Shown here piece after piece: positions 57,606-64,000 of a stretch of 64,000 bases of DNA (positions are counted from its first letter, which is position 1; every line of letters begins with the position of its first letter). The stretch lies in contig NC_012963.1 in assembly GCF_000027005.1 (NCBI RefSeq), positions 1,426,001 through 1,490,000 on the forward strand. Reading direction: 5' to 3'. The notes under the pieces were generated by a model. The model did not search any database. It was not told where the DNA came from and saw only the letters and a program-made list of their open reading frames with translations. This DNA comes from Komagataella phaffii GS115. Its lineage: Eukaryota > Ascomycota > Pichiomycetes > Pichiales > Pichiaceae. The position numbers and the translations under genes are program-made.

Positions 57606-58202
57606 ATGGCGAAAAGTCCCACGACTGGGAAAGGCTTGAAGGGGGTAATTCGCAAGCGAAAATTGGCGAAAAGAAACTCAAATAATTCATCCGTTAAGAC
57701 TGATGCAGAATTGGAAATTGAAGTGGCAAGGGTGAGAAGTGCCTGTAGCCACAAGATAGAAGAGGCCTTGCGGACTAGAATTACGGATGCTCAGAAGAGG
57801 CTAATATTGAAAAAAGAAAATGAAGGTTCGCTTGGTGGGGTAAGCTACGACATTACTGGAATCGCAACAGCATACGAACGAGAATTATACTCAAAGCACA
57901 ATCGAGATCTAAAAAACTATAGAACAACCTTTAGGAAGAATTTAATAGCAATCAAAAATCAAGATATAGCCTTCATACTGGATTTATTGAACGGTCGAAT
58001 ATGCATTAAAAGTTTTGTGAATTACTCAGTCGAAGATTTGCTTTCTGTTAAGCAAAAGTCGATTCACAAGAAACTAAATCAAGAAAATCTAAAACATGCT
58101 ATATCCAAAAGGATTCTACCAGAGACTATAAACGAAATAAAAAGCTCCTTTGTAGTGGAAAAATGGGGTGTTTCGAAGTCAGCCAGTGCTATTGAAGACT
58201 AA
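57606..58202 (+). CDS. Stand-alone TFIIS-middle-domain protein
   Basis: A 198-residue protein. Residues about 30-155 resemble the TFIIS central (TFS2M) domain: CSHKIEEALRTRI, then ITGIATAYERELYSKHN, YRTTFRKNLIAIKNQDIAFILDLLNGRICIKSFVNYSVEDLLS, the usual order of helices including the N-x-D---R-L-G-I block. Neither the TFIIS zinc ribbon, the N-terminal LW domain nor a PHD finger (as in Bye1) is present. The N-terminal 25 residues are basic. It may bind RNA polymerase II like Bye1 or act as a fragment-like modulator of it; this is inference. The frame runs to TTG at 57591; the first ATG is at 57606. Confidence 0.68.
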   Translation: MAKSPTTGKGLKGVIRKRKLAKRNSNNSSVKTDAELEIEVARVRSACSHKIEEALRTRITDAQKRLILKKENEGSLGGVSYDITGIATAYERELYSKHNRDLKNYRTTFRKNLIAIKNQDIAFILDLLNGRICIKSFVNYSVEDLLSVKQKSIHKKLNQENLKHAISKRILPETINEIKSSFVVEKWGVSKSASAIED

Positions 58203-58474
58203 AAAACCTTCAGTTCGTATCCAAAGAGAGAAAAAAAAAATGTTCTGGCTAACCTAAAGGACATGATGTATTGATCACTTAATGAAAGAAAGGACACGAA
58301 CTGTGAGGATAGATTTTGTTAGACCAGTTGCATCCTCATAGGACGGAAGTAACTAACCTCATTAACAACCGTTGTCGTGCACGACCTTTTCGAGAGATAT
58401 TGGCGAATGGTAGGTACTTTTTTTGCATCCAGAGGTAGCACTTCGGTTGTATTTGTTTTAGCCTCCCTAAAGTT

Positions 58475-58810
58475 ATGTCGTCCATTGCTAGGAAGGCTGT
58501 TGTTCCTTTTAGTGAAGCCAATAAAAAGTACGTTTCGTCACTATATCGCAAATCACTAAGAACTGCCCACGATTGGATTAATAAGACAGAATTTTACAGA
58601 GTTAAGGCTTCTGAAATCAGGTCACGATTTGACGCCAATAAGCATATTAATGACCCCAATGAACTGAAAGTTATATTCAAAGAAACTGAAGCTTTGCTGG
58701 AAGATTATGCACATCCAGATCCTATAATCCCCCCTTGTAGGCCTGGAGGGTCTAAATTTGAGAGAAATATTCCACCCAGAGTTGAAGCACGTATACCTAT
58801 TGATGTTTAG
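58475..58810 (+). CDS. NDUFB9: Complex I subunit NDUFB9/B22 (LYR protein)
   Basis: A 111-residue protein of the LYR family. The motif SSLYRKSLRTAHDW (21-34) carries the Leu-Tyr-Arg signature, followed by FYRVKASEIRSRFDANKHINDPNEL and the C-terminal signature HPDPIIPPCRPGGSKFERNIPP. That C-terminal HPDP then PPxxPGG block distinguishes NDUFB9 from other LYR proteins. The subunit sits in the distal membrane arm of mitochondrial complex I on the matrix side, with the acyl carrier protein. S. cerevisiae lacks complex I; its presence here fits Komagataella. Confidence 0.9.
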   Translation: MSSIARKAVVPFSEANKKYVSSLYRKSLRTAHDWINKTEFYRVKASEIRSRFDANKHINDPNELKVIFKETEALLEDYAHPDPIIPPCRPGGSKFERNIPPRVEARIPIDV

Positions 58811-59187
58811 CTTAGCTTGTTACCCTGAATGTTTTTAGTTATTATCTTATTTATTTTAACGTATATGTGAATAGTCCTGACCAAGTTTAGCTTGTGATCT
58901 TGGAGATCGTTTTCGTCCGCCAATCGAACCACAACACTATTGAAGAAAGCAACGAACATCACTAACAGCATACTACAATTTATAATTAATTGACTAGTCT
59001 AGAAACTTTCCCTACGCATTTGCTTATACAAAACGTGTGTATTAGATGGTGTATGTGCGTACGTAGTATGCGGTAAACCTTTTGCAGTCCTGAGTTCTAA
59101 TTCAAGCAAAATGTCTTGTTCTTGTTAGGGTACATGTGCATGTGTATGTGTTTGTGACTGAAAAACGTATCATCCTCTGTTAGTCCT

Positions 59188-59222
<35 letters not shown>

Positions 59223-59259
59223 ATACAGTTGCTAACAAGATTCAGCTAGGTCAATCTAA
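58811..59259. other. Convergent intergenic region NDUFB9-FTR1
   Basis: A 449-bp interval between convergent stops, AT-rich with scattered TG-rich stretches near 59130-59160 and a perfect TG repeat close to the FTR1 stop. A GGTTCGATT on the minus strand near 58918-58930 was tested as a tRNA B box and does not fold. Confidence 0.4.
59192..59221. repeat. Dinucleotide microsatellite (TG)15
   Basis: A perfect TG repeat of 30 bp located 38 bp past the FTR1 stop. Such tracts are usually length-polymorphic and can adopt Z-DNA. Confidence 0.92.
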
Positions 59260-60357
59260 TTATTCCTCCGCAAGTTTATTGGCAAACTCCTTACTCTTCA
59301 ATTGCTCAAATAATTTTTCCTGATCTTCCTTGGAGACCTCCTTCTTGTTTTTACCCTTCATCCAGTATAATGGGTTCAGTTGTCTCAACTTCAGATTTTT
59401 CATAAATGGCAAGTGGTTATTCTTTTCTTCGAACCAGAGTAAATACAAAGTGATCATTACCGCCAGCCAGTATATGTTGTAGCCTATGACTGAGCCATAA
59501 GTGGCAGAGTTTTGCCATCCCAACAACGCGTTAAAAATATCCCAACCATTATCAGTTTCAGGGTTACAGCAGTTCACATGCCAAACAGAAGTCTTAATGT
59601 CATAAGTACCGGGTCCCGAACCATTTTCAGAAGCATCTCCTCCAGTCTTTTGGTTGTATTTGTAGGTTTCAAAGAACCAGATAGCCCTAGAAAACAACCC
59701 AGCAGCAATCAAGTACAAAATAGCCGTCGATATACATAAGAAAACTTGCAAAGAAAGAGTTGATCCTGAATAGTACAAAAGCACACCGACAGAAATACCA
59801 GCAATAAGACCAACAATCACAGGGATGGGAAAAGATGTAGCTGGAGATCCCAGGCCAACACCACCTATGAACACAACAGCTTCTAACCCCTCTCTTAATG
59901 TTGTTACAAAAGGCAAAAGGAACATAGCGTATTTCTTTGTCCAATGACCAAAAGCAAAACGACCTTTCTTTTCGTTTTTGGAAACCACCAGAGCACGAGC
60001 AAGCTTCAACCTCCATTTAGTCTGCATTTTGTTAATTCTCAGCATTGGAATACCCATAAGTGAAATCATTACAGTTGCAATTACGCAAAATATGCCTTCC
60101 CAAAGATCCTCTGATTTAGCCCAAACATCCTTTCCTAAAGAATAGAAAGCTCCAATGAAGGCACAACCCAAGATTAAACAAATCAGGAAACCTGAAATAG
60201 CACCAATCCAAATCTGTTTTCGAAGTCGTTTATAAACTGTCTCATCTTCGGAGAGACCTTGCTTAATAAATGCAAGAAGCACAGACACGACAATTACTGC
60301 CTCTAAGGTTTCTCTAAAAACAACAAAGAAGATTTCGACATTAAAAACATTCACCAT
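59260..60357 (-). CDS. FTR1: High-affinity iron permease Ftr1
   Basis: A 365-residue plasma-membrane protein with seven hydrophobic segments. Both iron-binding motifs of the family are present: RETLE in the first segment (about 13-17) and REGLE in the fourth (about 154-158, LREGLEAVVFIGG). Ftr1 takes up the Fe(III) made by Fet3 and depends on it for exit from the ER. The hydrophilic C-terminal tail is Lys/Glu rich. The open frame reaches a GTG at 60381, but the ATG at 60357 puts the first segment at the right distance. It faces FET3 across a shared promoter. Confidence 0.97.
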   Translation of the reverse strand: MVNVFNVEIFFVVFRETLEAVIVVSVLLAFIKQGLSEDETVYKRLRKQIWIGAISGFLICLILGCAFIGAFYSLGKDVWAKSEDLWEGIFCVIATVMISLMGIPMLRINKMQTKWRLKLARALVVSKNEKKGRFAFGHWTKKYAMFLLPFVTTLREGLEAVVFIGGVGLGSPATSFPIPVIVGLIAGISVGVLLYYSGSTLSLQVFLCISTAILYLIAAGLFSRAIWFFETYKYNQKTGGDASENGSGPGTYDIKTSVWHVNCCNPETDNGWDIFNALLGWQNSATYGSVIGYNIYWLAVMITLYLLWFEEKNNHLPFMKNLKLRQLNPLYWMKGKNKKEVSKEDQEKLFEQLKSKEFANKLAEE

Positions 60358-60456
60358 TTTGAAAAGAACTACAACGACCACTGAACGTTGAGTGGCACTG
60401 CTATTGGAAGGAAGTTCGAGAAATGACTTGAAGGCGAGATTTGTGGAAGGAAGGAT

Positions 60457-60470
60457 CGAGTTTATATAGC
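60457..60470. promoter_or_regulatory. TATA-like element near FTR1 (copy 1 of 14-bp repeat)
   Basis: The 14-mer CGAGTTTATATAGC lies 100 bp upstream of the FTR1 ATG and reads as TATATAAA on the FTR1 strand. An identical copy lies upstream of FET3. Confidence 0.55.
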
Positions 60471-61256
60471 TCTGAAACTTTTCTCCCTAAAACACATAAG
60501 CCAATAAAACTTTAAGAAACTAGCTTCTATATTGTAAATTTAAGATTATTATCTACTGGTGCATGAACATGCACGCATTGCATCAAAAATAGCATTTTAG
60601 TAACAAATTATCGAATTTTTTAAACAGTGGTGCGAAATGATATTAATTATCAGATCATCTCTGGGCTGTGCACATTAACGACCCCAAAAGTCAAGTACAG
60701 TCGTGTGGTTCGTGGGCTTTCGTACCAAATGGAAAAATCACGTACAAGTATGCCCAGAGCTAAGCTAATCGGATGGCAAGTAGAAAGTGGATGGGTTTCA
60801 CAGAACAATAAAGAATGAGTGACGGATATTATTGGCTGGCAGGCATTAAAGATGCATAATTTAAGCTTTCTGTTTTCTACTTTTGGAATTGTCACAAATT
60901 TGAACTGTGGATGTTATTGAAACACAGACCCGTATAAATACCTCTTGAGAGAAATTTGAAAGTGAAGCTATTTCAGTGAATTAATCACTCGCCATACACG
61001 AGGTAGATAATTCACGTAGACGAATTTCTTTTGATCCATTTTATTCAGGGTGGACAGTCAGAAGTGTTCGTTCACCTGATATGTTCTAGATGCAGCTCGA
61101 AACGCTGTAAAAAAAAAAAGTCCCAAAAGTCACGTGCATAAAGGTGTAGTTCAATTTAATGGAGATAACATAACATCTATGACTCCTTTCATGAATCCAT
61201 CTCAAAAACACAAACTTTGCTAGAATATCTGGTGGCACCGATTTTTCATCATTTCA

Positions 61257-61270
61257 CGAGTTTATATAGC
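61257..61270. promoter_or_regulatory. TATA-like element near FET3 (copy 2 of 14-bp repeat)
   Basis: Identical 14-mer CGAGTTTATATAGC, 170 bp upstream of the FET3 ATG, with TTTATATA in the FET3 direction. Confidence 0.55.
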
Positions 61271-61439
61271 ATATGCGCCAACAGAACGTTGCCTGACACA
61301 ATGTTAAGGCTTTTAAATTTTGCTTGTGTAGTAAAAAGTTAGTAGTGTGTTACTCGATATCATATTTCTATCAGAAGTGGAATATTCTAATCTCTCCTCT
61401 ACCTTTGTTACAATCCGTTTCGAACAGAAAAAAGAATTT

Positions 61440-63314
61440 ATGATGATTTTATGGAGAATCATTCCAATAATAGCATTGCTAATTAGATTGACGGTAGCAA
61501 AGACTCACAAGTTCAATTTGACAGCTTCTTGGGTGAAAGCAAATCCAGATGGTGTTTTTGAGAGAGATGTCATTGGACTTAACGGACAGTGGCCTCTACC
61601 AGTTCTAAGGGTGAATCAAGGAGACAGGATCGAACTGTTGTTGACGAATGGTCTTGGCAATGCGAATACATCTTTGCATTTCCACGGCCTGTTCCAAAGA
61701 GGATCTAGTTTTATGGACGGACCAGAAATGGTAACTCAATGTCCCATATCCCCAGGCAACTCGTTTCTCTACAATTTTACTGTGGATCAGGTAGGGACGT
61801 ATTGGTATCATAGTCATTCAGGTGCTCAATATGGAGATGGACTTCGTGGAGCTATCGTAGTTTCTAGGCCTGATCTGGAGTACGATTTCGAAGAGGTCAT
61901 AACCTTAAGTGACTGGTATCATGAAAAGTCGGATATCTTGCATCATAAGTTTTTAAATAAGTATAATCCCACCGGTGCTGAACCCATTCCACAAAACATA
62001 CTGATGAATGATTCCCGTAATATTACAATTTCCATGCATAGAAATGCCTCACATCACTTACGATTCATCAACATGGGATTGGAGGTCAGTCAGTACGTCT
62101 GGCTAGAGGGACATAACATGACAGTTGTGGAAGTTGATGGAGTTTTTGTCGAACCGTATGAGGCGCAGGTGTTGTATATTGCGGTTGGGCAGCGTATTTC
62201 CGTATTGGTTCGTGGTATTGAAGATATAGATGGCTCAGCAAGGAACTACAGATTGATGCAACGTTTGGATGAGACAATGCTGGATGTAGTTCCAGACGAT
62301 CTTGCTCTTTTTGGAATCAATCACTTGGTCTATAATGATGCAGCACCCTTGATAACTGAAGAGTTTTTAACTGATCTTGAACCTTTTGATGATTTTGAGT
62401 TGACCACATTAGATAGAACTCCTTTGTTGGAGGACTATGATTACCAAATTCAGGTCACTATGGAAATGACAAACCTTGGAGATGGTATCAATTATGCTAC
62501 CTTCAATAACGTAACCTACGTGGCTCCGAAAGTGCCAACTTTGATGACTGTTTTCTCTGCTGATCCAGACATTGTTACCAACGCTCAAATATACGGCTCG
62601 AACACTAATACTTTTATTTTACAAGAGAATGAAATCATTGAACTAGTGGTAAACAATTTTGATGATAACAAACATCCGTTTCACCTGCATGGACACCAGT
62701 TTCAGGTGGTGCGACGCTCAGAAGCTTATGAAAATCCAACGCCATACAACGAAGGCTCACCGTCATATGATGCATTTCCTGATTTTCCGATGAGCAGAGA
62801 CACTGTCATAGTAAACACGAATGGTCATGTTGTCCTTCGTTTCAAAGCTAACAATCCAGGTGTTTGGTTTTTCCATTGCCATTTAGACTGGCACCTGGAA
62901 CAGGGGCTTGCATTGGTCTTGGTAGAAGCCCCTCTAACTTTATTGCAGACACAAAAAGAAAAATTGCCGTCCAATCATATCGATTGTTGCAAGTCTGGAG
63001 AAGTTCCTTTCAGAGGCAATGCAGCTGGGCGATTTGGTACCCCAAGTGAATGGCTCGATCTCTCTGGTGAACTCCTCCAACCTCCCCCACTTCCTCCAGG
63101 GTTTACACTGAAGGGCTATGTCGCTTTTATTATGTGCGTGGGGGCTGCACTGTATGGCCTCTACTCCATTTACGAATATGGTATGGAGGATGTTGTGGGG
63201 TTAACTAGCGAGACCGAGGTTCTGGAAAGTCTTTCAACTGCTCTTAGAAAAGATCGCTTTTCTAAATCACATTATGGTGCTGACTTACTTCAGGAATTGA
63301 CTGGCCAAAATTGA
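61440..63314 (+). CDS. FET3: Multicopper ferroxidase Fet3
   Basis: A 624-residue multicopper oxidase. A signal peptide covers about 1-20. Copper ligands are intact in all four blocks: HFHG (80-83), WYHSHSG (122-128), HPFHLHGH (412-419) and HCHLDWHLEQG (479-489). Numerous NxT/NxS sites mark an extracellular domain. A single membrane segment lies near 558-575 (GYVAFIMCVGAALYGL), followed by a short cytosolic tail. Fet3 oxidises Fe(II) using oxygen and passes Fe(III) to Ftr1. The frame continues upstream to a GTG at 61347; the first ATG, at 61440, directly precedes the signal peptide. Confidence 0.97.
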   Translation: MMILWRIIPIIALLIRLTVAKTHKFNLTASWVKANPDGVFERDVIGLNGQWPLPVLRVNQGDRIELLLTNGLGNANTSLHFHGLFQRGSSFMDGPEMVTQCPISPGNSFLYNFTVDQVGTYWYHSHSGAQYGDGLRGAIVVSRPDLEYDFEEVITLSDWYHEKSDILHHKFLNKYNPTGAEPIPQNILMNDSRNITISMHRNASHHLRFINMGLEVSQYVWLEGHNMTVVEVDGVFVEPYEAQVLYIAVGQRISVLVRGIEDIDGSARNYRLMQRLDETMLDVVPDDLALFGINHLVYNDAAPLITEEFLTDLEPFDDFELTTLDRTPLLEDYDYQIQVTMEMTNLGDGINYATFNNVTYVAPKVPTLMTVFSADPDIVTNAQIYGSNTNTFILQENEIIELVVNNFDDNKHPFHLHGHQFQVVRRSEAYENPTPYNEGSPSYDAFPDFPMSRDTVIVNTNGHVVLRFKANNPGVWFFHCHLDWHLEQGLALVLVEAPLTLLQTQKEKLPSNHIDCCKSGEVPFRGNAAGRFGTPSEWLDLSGELLQPPPLPPGFTLKGYVAFIMCVGAALYGLYSIYEYGMEDVVGLTSETEVLESLSTALRKDRFSKSHYGADLLQELTGQN

Positions 63315-63444
63315 AATAGGAAATTAATTAATTTTTATCCAGATCGAGCATTCTCGCCTAAACGCGGTCTATTTAAGAGAGTCGTTTCTGCATGAGTTTC
63401 GTCAATTATTAGTTGGCGATTTAATTAGAAACCTTGTTGCTCCA

Positions 63445-64000
63445 ATGCCAATCGAAATAAAGGGCAATGATGTTGTAATAACATCCTCCTCAACCACTCA
63501 GACTCAAGTCCGCATTAATCTTTTTGGGGCTACAGTTTATTCATGGACAATTGCGGGCAAGGAACAATTGTGGACAAGTGATGCCGCCTTGTTTGATGGT
63601 TCAAAACCAATCAGGGGAGGAATCCCTTTAGTATTCCCAGTTTTTGGGAAAAGCAGTGCTCCTGGTTTTGAAAAATTACCACAGCATGGATTCGCAAGAA
63701 ACTCCACCTGGGAATTTTTGGGACAAACACATGCAAATCCTCCAACGGTACAGTTTGGCCTGTCTCCTGATAATGTCAATCGAAAAGTATACAATAACTG
63801 GGATAACGGGGATAATGAATTCAGTGTCATTTATACCATTGCTTTGGAGGATGAGCAGCTTGTGACCTCTGTAGAGATTCAAAACACAGATCAGAAAGAA
63901 TGGAAATTCAATTGGCTGTTTCATACCTACTTCCTGGTAGATGATATCGAAGATACTTTGATTAACAACTTACCAGGTGAGAAATGTAATGACCGTGTTG
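63445..64000 (+). CDS. Glucose-6-phosphate 1-epimerase (YMR099C-type), 5' part only
   Basis: The first 185 codons of a gene that runs off the right edge. The start MPIEIKGNDVVITSS at 63445 is followed by INLFGATVYSWTIAGKEQLWTS, IRGGIPLVFPVFGK, LPQHGFARNSTWEFLG and the segment FNWLFHTYFLVDDIEDT. These match the D-hexose-6-phosphate mutarotase group (YMR099C) of the aldose-1-epimerase fold. The arginine and histidine positions of the active site up to this point (RGGIP, QHGFAR, HTYF) are kept. The enzyme interconverts alpha and beta anomers of glucose 6-phosphate in the cytosol. It starts 130 bp after the FET3 stop. Confidence 0.93.
   Translation, partial: MPIEIKGNDVVITSSSTTQTQVRINLFGATVYSWTIAGKEQLWTSDAALFDGSKPIRGGIPLVFPVFGKSSAPGFEKLPQHGFARNSTWEFLGQTHANPPTVQFGLSPDNVNRKVYNNWDNGDNEFSVIYTIALEDEQLVTSVEIQNTDQKEWKFNWLFHTYFLVDDIEDTLINNLPGEKCNDRV

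Larger units (their letters stand above)
60358..61439. promoter_or_regulatory. Shared FTR1-FET3 promoter with GATA-type sites
   Basis: A 1082-bp divergent interval. WGATAA motifs occur at 60549-60554 (minus), 60647-60652 (TGATAA, minus), 61005-61010 and 61163-61168 (plus); CGATAA lies at 60608-60613 (minus). These fit the consensus of Fep1/SRE-type iron-responsive GATA repressors of non-Saccharomyces fungi. No matching cluster of the Aft1 core was looked for beyond eye inspection. A TATA-like TATAAATA lies at 60933-60940. Regulation by iron is inferred from the gene pair and these sites. Confidence 0.6.

Noticed and set aside
58905..58990. tRNA-like B box GGTTCGATT on the minus strand
   Set aside because: The flanking bases do not form a T stem and no A box lies at the right distance.
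61081..61439. N-terminal extension of FET3 up to the GTG at 61347
   Set aside because: Non-ATG start; the residues before 61440 would place polar sequence ahead of a good signal peptide.
1..64000. Transposons, CRISPR arrays, viral or plasmid-derived genes
   Set aside because: No reverse transcriptase, integrase, transposase nuclease, long terminal repeat or regularly spaced repeat was seen on either strand.

Overview
The window is a gene-dense, intron-poor stretch of nuclear chromosome from a budding yeast. The 523-residue carboxypeptidase Y at 5269-6840 closely matches, from memory, the one known from Komagataella (Pichia pastoris clade). A complex I subunit (NDUFB9 type) and a hamartin/TSC1 homologue are both absent from Saccharomyces cerevisiae and fit that assignment. 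Splice signals are of the yeast type (GTATGT or GTAAGT donors; TACTAAC-like branch points). I cannot fix the species within Komagataella. I count 34 protein genes, one of them cut by the right edge, and one candidate non-coding RNA. I see no tRNA, rRNA, transposon or CRISPR array.

Layout. 1-13.2 kb: dynein light intermediate chain, RTT102 (SWI/SNF and RSC), TAF1, vacuolar carboxypeptidase PRC1, CHS7 (with a one-base frameshift in a T9 run), EFL1/RIA1 and an unknown membrane protein. 13.2-30.2 kb: endopolyphosphatase PPN1 (with a one-base frameshift), COA6, PSD1, APC1, MOB2 (spliced), RPO41, SNF7 and SED5. 30.4-46.5 kb: frataxin, a CENP-B-like DNA-binding protein, cofilin (two introns and an 11-nt microexon), a small unknown helical protein, a degenerate leucyl-tRNA-synthetase-like protein, MTU1, a short KHA1-type antiporter, a 1-kb non-coding interval, NUM1 and MGM101. 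46.9-64 kb: PMT4, a Nudix hydrolase, TSC1, an unknown spliced gene, an MNN2-family mannosyltransferase, a stand-alone TFIIS-middle-domain protein, NDUFB9, the divergent FTR1-FET3 iron-uptake pair and the start of a glucose-6-phosphate 1-epimerase.

Most neighbours are functionally unrelated, as is usual in yeast. The clear exception is FTR1-FET3: permease and multicopper ferroxidase share one 1.08-kb promoter carrying several GATA-type sites. Mitochondrial functions are well represented (COA6, PSD1, RPO41, YFH1, MTU1, MGM101, NDUFB9 and probably the LeuRS-like protein), as are secretory-pathway and glycosylation functions (PRC1, CHS7, SED5, PMT4, the MNN2 family). Start codons were chosen at the first in-frame ATG; where an open frame runs further upstream only through TTG or GTG, that extension was dropped.

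Most worth a second look: the candidate H/ACA snoRNA at 40409-40554, the cofilin microexon and lone-ATG first exon, the LeuRS-like protein without a HIGH motif, the two frameshifts in otherwise conserved genes, the hidden first exon of the unknown gene at 53062-54864, and TSC1.
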